The translations under genes and the position numbers were made by a program. 64,000 nucleotides of DNA from Candidatus Lernaella stagnicola (GTDB lineage Bacteria > Lernaellota > Lernaellaia > Lernaellales > Lernaellaceae): positions 248,001-312,000 of the forward strand of contig JAVCCK010000010.1 in assembly GCA_030765525.1 (NCBI GenBank), read 5' to 3'. This document shows, piece after piece, positions 18,341 through 26,671 of the stretch (position 1 is the stretch's first letter; every line of letters starts with the position of its first letter). Under the pieces are notes generated by a model. The model was not told the DNA's origin. It worked only from the letters and a program-made list of their open reading frames with translations, and ran no database searches.

Positions 18341-19149
18341 GGAACATCCTTTGAGCAGCGGAAACCCAACCGCAGGCCGCGCCCCGCCGCATGCCGCCAA
18401 CCGTCGCGCTGAAAAAGCGCCGCCTCGCCGCCGTTGTTGGCGAAGCTGCCGCCGCGCACGGTGTAGGTCCGCCGCCCTTGCGGATCCTCGCCCTTGGCGG
18501 AAGCCCGCGGGTTCGTGCCGGAGGTTTTCTCGTGGTAGTCGGCGCGGTAGGTGTCGGCCGTCCATTCGTTGACGTTGCCCGCCATGTCGCGCACGCCGTA
18601 GGCCGATACGTCGCCCGGCGCCTTGCCCACCGGCCAGGTGAATCGGTACAGCGCGAGGTCGACCGGGGCGTCGGTGGTGTCGGCCAGGTTGGCGCGATTG
18701 GCCTCATACTCGTTGCCCCACGGATACCGATTACCCGCCTCGCCGCGTGCCGCCTTTTCCCATTCGGCTTCGGTGGGCAGGCGTTTGCCCGCGAACTCGC
18801 AGTAGGCTTTCGCATCGTGCCAGTTGACCAGCACCATGGGTTGGTCGTCGCCGAAAAAGCGTTCGGAGGTTGCATTCGGGTTCCACTGGCAGCGCCCCGC
18901 CGCCACGCATTTTTTGTATGCGCCGACGGTGACTTCCGTGCGGTCAATATAGTAGGCCGAAAGCGTGACGCTTCGCTGCGGCCCCAGCGGCGGCGAACTG
19001 CCCGCGCCCATCGTGAACGCCCCGGCGGGAATGACCACCATGCCCTCCGGCGCTTCGCCCGCCCCCGCCACCGCCCCGCACAGCGCTAACAGCAAGCCGA
19101 TCAATAAATAACAAACACAAAAACGACCACCGGACACCGAACAAACCAT
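18337..19149 (-). CDS. SUMF1/FGE-fold protein, paralogue 2
   Basis: 270 residues with a leader around CYLLIGLLLALCGAVAGAGE. The same fold as its neighbours is shown by GMVVIPAGAFTMGAGSS, YIDRTEVTVGAYKKCVAAGR, KRLPTEAEWEKAARG, PWGNEYEANRA and GVRDMAGNVNEWTADTYR. The catalytic Cys position reads TVRGGSFANNGG, again without Cys. The final RLGFRCSKD matches paralogue 1. It is coupled by a 4-base overlap to the downstream paralogue. Confidence 0.88.
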   Translation of the reverse strand: MVCSVSGGRFCVCYLLIGLLLALCGAVAGAGEAPEGMVVIPAGAFTMGAGSSPPLGPQRSVTLSAYYIDRTEVTVGAYKKCVAAGRCQWNPNATSERFFGDDQPMVLVNWHDAKAYCEFAGKRLPTEAEWEKAARGEAGNRYPWGNEYEANRANLADTTDAPVDLALYRFTWPVGKAPGDVSAYGVRDMAGNVNEWTADTYRADYHEKTSGTNPRASAKGEDPQGRRTYTVRGGSFANNGGEAALFQRDGWRHAAGRGLRLGFRCSKDVP

Positions 19150-19160
19150 TACACGTGCTC

Positions 19161-19719
19161 TTAGTTGTTATTGTTGTTCGTCAACACCTCATACTCCACC
19201 ATTATCTGCGCCGTGGGGTTCTTCACCTCGCCGGCCACGGAGAAACTGCCGCCCTTGAACGTCATCGTCGGGGCGCAGCCGTCGGTGGATGGCACGTAAT
19301 GATACGGCGCGTACGTGTTGGCTTCAACGCGCAGGATGTCTTTCGCGCCGATGGGTAGCTGCACCTTGAGCATCCCGGACTCCTGCGCCAACACCAGCAA
19401 CTCCTGCCCGACGCCAAGCAACTGATCGGCCTTCTGGTCCGAGATGCCAAACAACTTCTTGAACCACCCAATCGCCTTGGTGATCACGACCTTGGCCACC
19501 GGCGCGGCGGCCGCGATGATAATCGGCACGAAGACGCCCTTGGTCTTGGTTTGCTGGAGCGCGTCGGCCTTCACGTAACCGCTTTTCCCGTCCGGCGTCT
19601 GCACGCGCCGGCACCCTGCTGACGCTGTCGCGTTTCACGGCCTGACACAAGTCGATAATCCGCACCGAAAACTCATACGTCCGCGCCCGAATATCCGGCC
19701 GCCTCAACTCATCACTCAT
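19161..19719 (-). pseudogene. Chimeric remnant: four-helix-bundle protein start joined to an SH3-type protein tail
   Basis: From the ATG at 19719, about 33 codons read like the start of the four-helix-bundle (23S rRNA intervening-sequence) protein family: MSDELRRPDIRARTYEFSV then IIDLCQAV. At about 19625 that similarity stops and another frame takes over, with TPDGKSGYVKADAL (end of a bacterial SH3-like domain), a hydrophobic stretch IIIAAAAPVAKVVI and a beta-rich tail ending in five Asn. The second part has its own possible GTG start at 19604 (147 codons). This looks like a deletion or recombination scar joining two genes. Whether anything is expressed is unknown. Confidence 0.55.
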
Positions 19720-20464
19720 TACCATCCCGGGAACATCGAAACCCGCCGTTGAAGGTCGCACCCGTCGGTCGATGCCCGCCCCGATACGACGCGCGCACGT
19801 GTTGGGGGCCAGTGAACCAGCTACCACCCCGAAGCACGCGGCCCAGTTTATTTTGAGTGTTGATCGGGTTGTGCTCCGGCATCCGCGAGTACCACTTTTC
19901 GTCGAACCAATCCTCACACCACTCATAGACGTTACCGAGCATGTCGTACAAACCATAGGCGTTCGGCTGCTTCTGGCCCACGGGGTGGGTTTTCTTGCCA
20001 GCTTTACTTCTATACCAAGCAACGGCTTCGATGTCATACCAAGCAACGGCTTCGATGTCCCCGTACCGTGCCCCCGTCGTCCCGCCCCGCGCTGCGTATT
20101 CCCACTCGGCCTCGGTCGGCAACCGTTTGCCCACTTTCGCGCAGTAGCGGCGCGCTTCGTTCCAATTCACCGTTTCCACCGGGCAGTTGGCGCAGTTCTT
20201 GAAGTGGCTGGGGTTATCGCCCATCACGTGCAGGTACTCGGCCTGCGTGACCTCGTGGGTGTCGATGAAAAAGGCATCCACGTACACCCGCTTGCTGGGT
20301 TTTTCGCGTTCGAAACACTCCCCATCTCCGGGCGAACAGCCCATCGTGAACCACCCGCCAGGTATTGCGGCCATGCCCTTGGGCGCATCGCCCGCCCCCG
20401 TCACCGCCCCGCACAGCGCCGCCGTCACGGCCACGAATACCGCCAAGTAAATAATTCTTTTCAT
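19712..20464 (-). CDS. SUMF1/FGE-fold protein, paralogue 3
   Basis: 250 residues with a leader (MKRIIYLAVFVAVTAALCGA). The FGE fold is evident from GGWFTMGCSPGDGECF, IDTHEVTQAEYLHVMGDNP, KRLPTEAEWEYAARGG, GLYDMLGNVYEWCEDW, and RVLRGGSWFTGPQHVRASYR near the end. GGSW is present but the following Cys is replaced, so catalysis is unlikely. An exact 24-bp tandem duplication (20012-20059) duplicates the octapeptide DIEAVAWY inside the domain. It is the first gene of the FGE cluster; its stop overlaps the downstream chimeric ORF by 8 bases. Confidence 0.88.
   Translation of the reverse strand: MKRIIYLAVFVAVTAALCGAVTGAGDAPKGMAAIPGGWFTMGCSPGDGECFEREKPSKRVYVDAFFIDTHEVTQAEYLHVMGDNPSHFKNCANCPVETVNWNEARRYCAKVGKRLPTEAEWEYAARGGTTGARYGDIEAVAWYDIEAVAWYRSKAGKKTHPVGQKQPNAYGLYDMLGNVYEWCEDWFDEKWYSRMPEHNPINTQNKLGRVLRGGSWFTGPQHVRASYRGGHRPTGATFNGGFRCSRDGNE
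20012..20059. repeat. Exact 24-bp tandem duplication inside FGE paralogue 3
   Basis: The unit at 20012-20035 is repeated without change at 20036-20059 and keeps the frame, giving DIEAVAWY twice in a row. Perfect identity suggests a very recent event or an assembly artefact. Confidence 0.9.
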
Positions 20465-20509
20465 GAGGCCATCCTAGTCAAGCCGCCACGCGAAACCAAC
20501 CGCGTTTTT

Positions 20510-20650
20510 TCCCGCCAGGCTGAGCCTGGACCGGGCAAGCCCCGGCGCGACAACTGCCAGGGTGCCATAGTCTCACCGCCATCGGCGGGGAGGCTGTGCG
20601 GCTGAGACTTGGGGGAAACGGGGACATGCACTTGTTACGTGTCCCGCTTT
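20510..20650. repeat. Hairpin-rich REP-like intergenic element
   Basis: Several short perfect inverted repeats are packed together: CCAGGC tga GCCTGG near 20515-20529, a GGGC/GCCC stem just after it, CCGCC atc GGCGG near 20577, and a GGGACA...TGTCCC pair near 20622-20645. No ORF is supported. The density and the GTGTCCC-type motif recall REP elements mobilised by IS200-like (RAYT) transposases, but no transposase is present. Confidence 0.4.
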
Positions 20651-20665
20651 TTACCAAGACCCCGT

Positions 20666-21238
20666 TCACTCGTCGTCGTCGTCGTCCGTCTCGCCGGGCC
20701 GATGCGCGATAATATCCACCGGAATGCGGTTGCTGTGCTTACCGCAGAAATCGGAAATCTCGAAGCCGTACGGCGCTCCCACACCGTCCAAGAAGTAATG
20801 CGGATCGATAACGATTTGTATCGGTCCGCCTTCTTCGCTCGAACAGCTTGCGTTTTTTATTTGTTTTTCTTCCAAGCATTGTGGTTCGCCGTTGATCACG
20901 ACAAATGGATAACCGCTGTTTAGACTGCAGTACGGATGGAGATATTCAATGACGAACTTCGCATAGTCCGTGGTCAGCACGGTCGCCGGAAATTTTCTTA
21001 CCTCTCCGTTGACCGTCAATTCCAACGCCAGCAACCTTGGTTGGCTGTTGGTTGGAACATCGTCACATTGACCTCTACTCGCGCCCTCGCAGCCGATATC
21101 GCCCCAGTCAGACCCCGGTGTATTTGACGGTGATTCATTATTATCGTCGTCATCGTTATCCTTCGCACAATTCAAACTTAACAAGAATAACGCTAACACC
21201 GCCACAATCAAAAACATAATTAGAGCTGTTTTTTTCAT
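20666..21238 (-). CDS. Exported acidic-tailed protein, tandem paralogue A
   Basis: 190 residues from the ATG at 21238, which follows a GAGGCGG site; a GTG overlapping the upstream stop is the alternative start. A hydrophobic leader ends LFLLSLNCAKDNDDDD, a Cys followed by acidic residues, although Asn before Cys is atypical for a lipobox. The core has QPRLLALELTVNGEV, FPATVLTTDYAKFVIEYLHP, and a Cys-containing end ISDFCGKHSNRIPVDIIAHR. It closes with GETDDDDDE. I do not recognise the family. It is about 75 percent alike to paralogue B directly upstream, so the pair arose by tandem duplication. Confidence 0.75.
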   Translation of the reverse strand: MKKTALIMFLIVAVLALFLLSLNCAKDNDDDDNNESPSNTPGSDWGDIGCEGASRGQCDDVPTNSQPRLLALELTVNGEVRKFPATVLTTDYAKFVIEYLHPYCSLNSGYPFVVINGEPQCLEEKQIKNASCSSEEGGPIQIVIDPHYFLDGVGAPYGFEISDFCGKHSNRIPVDIIAHRPGETDDDDDE

Positions 21239-21267
21239 TTTTCCGCCTCGCCCAATTTCGTCTTTGC

Positions 21268-21843
21268 TCACTTTTCTTTTTCGTCGTCGTCGTCGTCGTT
21301 TGTCTCGCCGGGCCGATGCGCGATAATATCCACCGGAATGCGGTTGCTGTGCTTACCGCAGAAATCGGAGATCTCGAAGCCGTACGGCGCACCCTCACCG
21401 TCCAAGAAGTAATGCGGATCGATAACGATTTGAGCAGGCCCTTCTTCTTCGCTGGAAGACGTAAAGTTCAAGAATTGCTGGCCTTCCAAGCATTGTGGGA
21501 CACCGTCGACTACGATGAACGGATAACCATGACGCAAATTCCGGTGTGGATGGAGATATTCAATGACGAACTTCACATAGTCGGTAGTCAGCACGGTCGC
21601 CGGATACTCTCTAACATCTCCGTTGACTGTCAACTCCAACGCCAGCAGCCGAGGCTGAACGTTACCGTCATTACATTTCGCACCTTCACAACCGATCTCC
21701 CAGTCGTCGTCAATTGGCGAGATGTCGTCATCACCTTCATCCTCGTCGTGATTGTTATCATCCTTTTTCTCACACGCAAAGCTAATTGTGAGCATTATTA
21801 TTGCAACCAACACAACTAGCACGGCCATTTTTCTATTTGACAT
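21268..21843 (-). CDS. Exported acidic-tailed protein, tandem paralogue B
   Basis: 191 residues. The leader ends MLTISFACEKKDDNNHDE, consistent with a lipoprotein-type Cys followed by acidic residues. The core repeats the features of paralogue A: GDVREYPATVLTTDYVKFVI, IDPHYFLDGEGAPYGFEISD and KHSNRIPVDIIAHRPGE, then an acidic, finally charged tail NDDDDDEKEK. No known domain is recognised. A GGAGGAAAGC ribosome site precedes the ATG. The two copies sit 29 bases apart and are presumably co-transcribed. Confidence 0.78.
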   Translation of the reverse strand: MSNRKMAVLVVLVAIIMLTISFACEKKDDNNHDEDEGDDDISPIDDDWEIGCEGAKCNDGNVQPRLLALELTVNGDVREYPATVLTTDYVKFVIEYLHPHRNLRHGYPFIVVDGVPQCLEGQQFLNFTSSSEEEGPAQIVIDPHYFLDGEGAPYGFEISDFCGKHSNRIPVDIIAHRPGETNDDDDDEKEK

Positions 21844-21891
21844 GGTTTGCTTTCCTCCTTCGCCCCCGCAACCTTAGTGTCTCGATATGAT

Positions 21892-23058
21892 CTATTCCCA
21901 AGTCCCTTCGGTTACACCATTACGGCCGGCCCAATAGACCCAAACGAGTTTATATACGCCTTCATCAAGCGCCGCGTCGCGCAAGCGCTTGTAAACCGAC
22001 GACGCGACCCAATCGTGGGGATTCGCGCCATCCCATATATCGAAAATATCGCTCACCGATAGACCCGCCTTGCTGTGCATATCCCACCAAAAATTGAGCC
22101 AATCCCATTCAACACCACGATTATCATGTGTTCCATCGCAGCCACCAAGCTTGTTAGCCAAGATTCCAGGGCTTTCACAGTCGTAATCCTTGTAGCGGCA
22201 ATCGTTATCGTATTTATCGTTCCAAATCGCCGCTGCATAGAAATGGGCATTCCCCTCAACGGCCGCAGCGGTTTGGTACTCCCGACTATCCATATGGTGA
22301 GGATGATCTATGGATAGGCAATTGTTTTCGCCTTGGTCTCCATAATTGCAAACAGCACTTTGGTCCCCGTCTCTTTTCCAGCCGATTAAATGACCCAATT
22401 CGTGAATAATCGTAAATTTGCTGTTGCGGCCTTTGTCTTCAGGAAGACCGTCTTTGTACGGCGCATCGAGGAATATTCGACCGTTTGACATACAACTGCC
22501 GCCACTCGGGCAATCTTGCGTGTAGAAATAGAAATTGTGCTCACTAAGGCCGGCGCGACGTTGATCGACGGCATAACTCGCGGCGGCGAGGATGTTCGTT
22601 TCGTGCACGTTGTTGATAATCTCATAGGTATATTGAGCGGTTCCGTTGAAGCTAGGTACAAAAGCCCAATCGACCGTTTGTTGGTGATAAACGTCTTCCG
22701 GATAGTGTATATACACTTTCACCGTATTGTCATAAGAAACACGCGAGTGGCTGTATAAGCGGACCTGATAGCTTTCGGTCGACGACAATGACAGGGTCGG
22801 CGTACATCCGGTGTCTTCGTCCACGTACGCCAAGTACACAACGTCGCCCCCGTTTTCACTGATTTTAGCGCGAATGCCGCGCGCGACTTTGTCGGAATTG
22901 TTGATCCAGTAGTCGCCTTGGGACACGGTCGAGCCGTAATCCACTTCAAGCTCGAAGCAAAAGTTGACGTTATAAGTTGCGGCGTGGGCGGCGTGAGCGG
23001 TGGTGAAAGCAACGAACAACGCCAGCGCGAACAGCAACCAAGATTTACGCACCATCAT
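21892..23058 (-). CDS. Secreted HExxH zinc metalloprotease-like protein
   Basis: 388 residues from the first of two adjacent ATGs at 23058, which has an AAGGAGAAG site; an upstream in-frame start would add 12 residues before the leader. The signal peptide ends around AHAAHAATYNV. The zincin motif FTIIHELGHLIGWKRDGD lies near residue 225, in the middle of the protein, with His-Glu-x-x-His and a following Gly; a clear third zinc ligand is not obvious. Several Cys residues suggest extracellular disulfides. The gene is more AT-rich than the surrounding core genes. The family was not identified beyond zincin-like peptidase. Confidence 0.75.
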   Translation of the reverse strand: MMVRKSWLLFALALFVAFTTAHAAHAATYNVNFCFELEVDYGSTVSQGDYWINNSDKVARGIRAKISENGGDVVYLAYVDEDTGCTPTLSLSSTESYQVRLYSHSRVSYDNTVKVYIHYPEDVYHQQTVDWAFVPSFNGTAQYTYEIINNVHETNILAAASYAVDQRRAGLSEHNFYFYTQDCPSGGSCMSNGRIFLDAPYKDGLPEDKGRNSKFTIIHELGHLIGWKRDGDQSAVCNYGDQGENNCLSIDHPHHMDSREYQTAAAVEGNAHFYAAAIWNDKYDNDCRYKDYDCESPGILANKLGGCDGTHDNRGVEWDWLNFWWDMHSKAGLSVSDIFDIWDGANPHDWVASSVYKRLRDAALDEGVYKLVWVYWAGRNGVTEGTWE

Positions 23059-23090
23059 CTTCTCCTTACGTATCATATACATAATGGTTT

Positions 23091-23462
23091 TCACTGTACA
23101 ACCGCTTCCGGTTCCGCGATGTAAACGCCCGACGCGATGAAACCGGTTTCCCGGGCGTTCTCCGGATCGCCGCGCGCGTCAATGAGCGCCTGCACACGGT
23201 TCAGTTCGGCCGCCGTGGTGACGCCGCGCGGGAAAAGCACGGCAAAGGTTTCGTAGTCGTAGATTTCGTGCGGCGCGGGGCCATCACGAACAACGAGGTA
23301 CCGGTGCGGCAACGACAGGCTGTTGCCTAGCGAACCATCCTCGTTGACCACAACCGCGTCACCGCGAATCCGCGTCGGATACGCAAGCTGGCGTTCGTGC
23401 ATATCGAGTGCCTCGCGCAGATCCAGAGGTACTGCCACGTCCTCGCTAGGTCCAACCTCCAC
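23091..23462 (-). CDS. Unknown small protein, possibly 5'-truncated by tandem repeats
   Basis: The convincing part runs from about 23462 (GTG) to the stop at 23091, roughly 123 residues, with LREALDMHERQLAYPTRIRG, PHRYLVVRDGPAPHEIYDYE and LFPRGVTTAAELNRVQALID. The open frame extends upstream to 23750, but that extension is translated 82-bp repeat DNA and is Arg/Cys-rich, so it is probably not protein. The start is uncertain and the original N-terminus may be lost. No family recognised. Confidence 0.5.
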   Translation of the reverse strand: MEVGPSEDVAVPLDLREALDMHERQLAYPTRIRGDAVVVNEDGSLGNSLSLPHRYLVVRDGPAPHEIYDYETFAVLFPRGVTTAAELNRVQALIDARGDPENARETGFIASGVYIAEPEAVVQ

Positions 23463-23520
23463 CAGACCTTCCCAGATGGTTCGGACAAGCGCCCCAAGAC
23501 GCGCCACGATTTGCGAAGCT

Positions 23521-23766
23521 CGTAAAGCGACCAACGGGAGCGGTCGCGGTGGCAACATCGTCGTCGGATGCAGGCGGTCCCAGCACCGGACCTTGTCCGG
23601 CTCGCAAAGCGACCAGCGGGAGCGGTCGCGGTGGCAACATCGTCGTCGGATGCAGGCGGTCCCAGCACCGGACCTTGTCCGGCTCGCAAAGCGACCAGCG
23701 GGAGCGGTCGCTGTGGCAACATCGTCGCCGGATGCACGCGGTCCCAGCACCGGACCTTGTCCGGCA
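23521..23766. repeat. Three tandem copies of an 82-bp repeat
   Basis: Units at 23521-23602, 23603-23684 and 23685-23766 differ at only a few positions. Each contains two short palindromes: GCGACC...GGTCGC and CCGGACcttGTCCGG. The array lies between the 3' end of the propeller gene and the unknown small ORF. Unit length, lack of spacers and only three copies argue against CRISPR. It resembles a BIME/REP-type array. Confidence 0.9.
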
Positions 23767-23768
23767 CC

Positions 23769-25250
23769 TCAGCCTTCCGGATCAATACGAAAGCCGCCGA
23801 GGCAACTGACGGCCAGGAGGTGGCGGCCGTCGCAGTCCCAGTTGACCTTGCGCAAGGGCGAACCGACGAACCAGCGGCGCGTGATTTCGCCGCCGGGCAG
23901 CGCATGCTCGATGAGGATGCCGTCGAAGTAGTTCCACGCGAAAAGGCGGTCGCCCGCCGGGTCGACCAGCACCCCGCGCACGCCGCGCTCGGTGGGGAAG
24001 CGGCCGCGCTCGGCCAGCGTTTGCAGTTCCAGCACCACGATGCGGCCCAGCACGGTGGAGGGCGCATAGACCAAGCCGCGCGGTCGGTCGACGGCCACCT
24101 CGAGAAAGCCCAGGTCGACCAGTTTGGTTTCGGCCAACACTGCGCTGTCGGCCACCCGTACCCGCCGCAGCCGCCGCCCGGGCCAGGCCGCCTCGCTGAT
24201 CAGCACCTCCTCGCCCGACAAGGGGATGCAAGCGCCCGGCAGGCGCATCGGCAGGTGGCCCGCGCCGGCCAGGGTGTCGGCCCGCCCCAGGTGGCAGTAG
24301 CCGGATTGATCTTCGATCATCGTGATCAGCCCGCTTTGCGGATCGAGGCGTAAGTCGCCGATAGTAAAGCGCATTAGCCGCGGCCCGCGCCGGGAATCGC
24401 CGGTGCGCACGTCGATTTCGTGGATGTAGCCCTTGGGCCCGGTGTAGAGCTTGCCGTCGTGCACGGCGCTTTTGATGCTGGCGTCGCCCAGCAGCACCAT
24501 CGTGCGCGTTTTGCCGTCCGGATCGAGGAAACCAAGCCGCTTGGACGGGGCATGCGGAGTGACGACCCGCACCCCCGAAGCCGGGTCGCACAGCATTTCC
24601 ATGCGGGTGGGCGGCAAATCGAGGCTGGTTTGGTTATCGAAGAGTTTTTCGACGCCGTCCTGCGCGACAATGCGGCCTAATTCCGAGGCGTTACACGGCA
24701 GGTTGCGGGCCGCCAAGGGAGGCGTCAGGGGAAGCAGCAGGGCCAGGATGAAAACCGCCAGCGGGCGGGCGTTCGCCTCGGGTCGCAGCGCAAAAAGAGC
24801 CAGCGTCGCCGTCGCCAAACCCCATAGAATGACAAAGGATATCGACGACGACGGCTGCCGCAACAAGGGCACAATCACCGCGGGCAACGCGGCCAGCATC
24901 CAGAGCAAAACGCAGATCAGTCGCCGGCGCCGGTCGGCAAAACGCAACGCCAGGGGCGCACCGAACGCCAGCGCCGCCACGGCGGGCGACCACGGCGAAA
25001 CCAGCGTAGCTAAAGGGGAAATCAGCACGGCGAAGGCCAGCAGCGGGTAGAGCAACACGCCGCGCAGCACCGGGCGAATGCGGCCCGGCCCCGCCAGCGT
25101 CGCCGCCACCGCCCCGACCAGGAGGGGCAGCAGAATCAGATCGTCGCGGAATTGCAGCGCAATATAGAAAAAGAGGTAGACGATGCCGCTGGTCGCAAGG
25201 CCGTCAATGAGGTGCGGCAACCAGCGGTCGAGGCGTCCGGGCTCGCTCAT
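23769..25250 (-). CDS. Polytopic membrane protein with C-terminal beta-propeller-like domain
   Basis: 493 residues. The first 180 residues contain about six or seven hydrophobic helices (for example IVYLFFYIALQF, LLVGAVAATLAG and AVFILALLLPLT). The rest is soluble and beta-rich with repeated NHL/YVTN-like strands such as LGFLDPDGKTRTMVLLGD, LYTGPKGYIHEIDVRTGD and NYFDGILIEHALPGGEI. The propeller probably sits in the periplasm. I do not recognise a named family. Its ATG overlaps the mnmE stop as ATGA, so it is translated from the mnmE transcript. Confidence 0.7.
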   Translation of the reverse strand: MSEPGRLDRWLPHLIDGLATSGIVYLFFYIALQFRDDLILLPLLVGAVAATLAGPGRIRPVLRGVLLYPLLAFAVLISPLATLVSPWSPAVAALAFGAPLALRFADRRRRLICVLLWMLAALPAVIVPLLRQPSSSISFVILWGLATATLALFALRPEANARPLAVFILALLLPLTPPLAARNLPCNASELGRIVAQDGVEKLFDNQTSLDLPPTRMEMLCDPASGVRVVTPHAPSKRLGFLDPDGKTRTMVLLGDASIKSAVHDGKLYTGPKGYIHEIDVRTGDSRRGPRLMRFTIGDLRLDPQSGLITMIEDQSGYCHLGRADTLAGAGHLPMRLPGACIPLSGEEVLISEAAWPGRRLRRVRVADSAVLAETKLVDLGFLEVAVDRPRGLVYAPSTVLGRIVVLELQTLAERGRFPTERGVRGVLVDPAGDRLFAWNYFDGILIEHALPGGEITRRWFVGSPLRKVNWDCDGRHLLAVSCLGGFRIDPEG

Positions 25251-26602
25251 TTTCCGACACAGAAGCGCGCGAACAGCGCATCCAGCACATCATCGGCAGT
25301 GGTCTCGCCGAGGATCTCTCCCAACGCGGTCGCGGCGTCGCGCAAATCGGTGACCACCAGCTCGATTCCGACACCGTTTTGTGTTGCAGCGGACGCTGTT
25401 TGGAGTCGATCGGACGCTATTTCGGTCAGATTTTTGTGCCGAATGGTCGCCAATAGCGTCTCCGACGCATCCTCCGACACGCCCAAATCGACCACCAGGC
25501 GCTCGCGCAGGGTGTCGATGCCGGTGCCTTCGGTGGCCGAAACGGTCACGTCGCCCAGGTCGGCGAAGTCGGTCGACGGGGCGCGCAGGTCGACCTTGTT
25601 CCAGACGATCAGCCGCCGCTCGGGCAGCTCGGCGATCAGCTCGCGGTCGGCCTCGGTAACCCCCACCCCGCCGTCAATCAGATAGATGACATGGTCCGCT
25701 TCGGCGACGGCCTGCCGCGCTAGTTCGATGCCCTGCTGTTCCACGTCGCCGGCATGGCGGCGCAGCCCGGCGGTGTCGATCAGGCGGACAGGGATCCCGT
25801 CGATGACGACTTCGACCTCGACGCGGTCGCGGGTCGTGCCCGCCTCCGGGTGAACCAAAGCACGGCGCGTTCCGGCCAGGCGGTTGAGCAGGCTCGACTT
25901 GCCCGCATTGGGCCGCCCGGCGATCGCCACTTGCGCGCCTTCGGCCAAGGCGCGGGCTCGTTGGTGCCCGGCCAGCAGTTCCGCCACGCCGGCTTGCGCT
26001 TGTTCGACCAGTGCCCGCAAGCGGGCTTGATCCACCTCGCCGATATCCTCCTCGGGGAAATCGATTTCGGCCTCGGCCAGCGCCATCGCTTCGATCAAGA
26101 CGTTGCGCAGTTCGGTCACCTTGGCCGACAGCGCGCCTGAAAGCCGCCGTTGCGCCGCACGAGCCGCCGCGAGGCTGCGGGCTTCGATGAGGTCGGCAAC
26201 CGCCTCGGCTTGGGATAAATCCATGCGCCCGGCCAGGTACGCGCGACGGGTGAACTCGCCGGGTTCAGCCAGCCGCGCCCCGCCCGCGAGCAGGGACTCC
26301 AGCGCCGCTTCGACGATCGCGGGGTTCCCGTGAAGCTGCCACTCGACGACGGGCTCGCCGGTGTAGCTGCCGCCGGCGGGGAAGTAGACGCACAGGGCTT
26401 CGTCGAGCGTTTCGCCCGTGGCGTCCAGCACGCGCCCGAGCACCATTTGCCGTGGCGGCGGTTCGTCCATGGAACGGTGTGGCGCAAAGCGCGACCAACC
26501 GATCGCCAGGGCGTCGGGGCCCGACAGACGCACCACGGCAATGCCCGCCCGGCCGCGGGCCGTGGCCAGTGCGCAGATGGTATCGCGATTGCTGGGTAGC
26601 AT
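25247..26602 (-). CDS. mnmE: tRNA uridine-5-carboxymethylaminomethyl modification GTPase
   Basis: 451 residues, full family length. The N-terminal formyl-THF-binding domain starts MLPSNRDTICALATARGRAG, and EPGEFTRRAYLAGRMDL marks the helical domain. The inserted G domain has GRPNAGKSSLLN (about residues 229-240), GTTRD, DTAGLRRHAGDVEQQGIE and NKVDL. The protein ends FCVGK, carrying the catalytic Cys of the C-x-G-K motif. MnmE acts with MnmG to modify wobble U34 of tRNAs. It is divergent from rsmG, with about 70 bases between starts. Confidence 0.97.
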   Translation of the reverse strand: MLPSNRDTICALATARGRAGIAVVRLSGPDALAIGWSRFAPHRSMDEPPPRQMVLGRVLDATGETLDEALCVYFPAGGSYTGEPVVEWQLHGNPAIVEAALESLLAGGARLAEPGEFTRRAYLAGRMDLSQAEAVADLIEARSLAAARAAQRRLSGALSAKVTELRNVLIEAMALAEAEIDFPEEDIGEVDQARLRALVEQAQAGVAELLAGHQRARALAEGAQVAIAGRPNAGKSSLLNRLAGTRRALVHPEAGTTRDRVEVEVVIDGIPVRLIDTAGLRRHAGDVEQQGIELARQAVAEADHVIYLIDGGVGVTEADRELIAELPERRLIVWNKVDLRAPSTDFADLGDVTVSATEGTGIDTLRERLVVDLGVSEDASETLLATIRHKNLTEIASDRLQTASAATQNGVGIELVVTDLRDAATALGEILGETTADDVLDALFARFCVGK

Positions 26603-26671
26603 GGCGCCAAGTTTGCCTCACCCGCCCGCGCTTGCCAAGCTGCTGTGCTCGCAGTAGGGAGAGGTATGTTC

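Noticed and set aside
23521-23766. CRISPR-like array
   Set aside because: Units are contiguous with no unique spacers, there are only three, and no cas gene is present.
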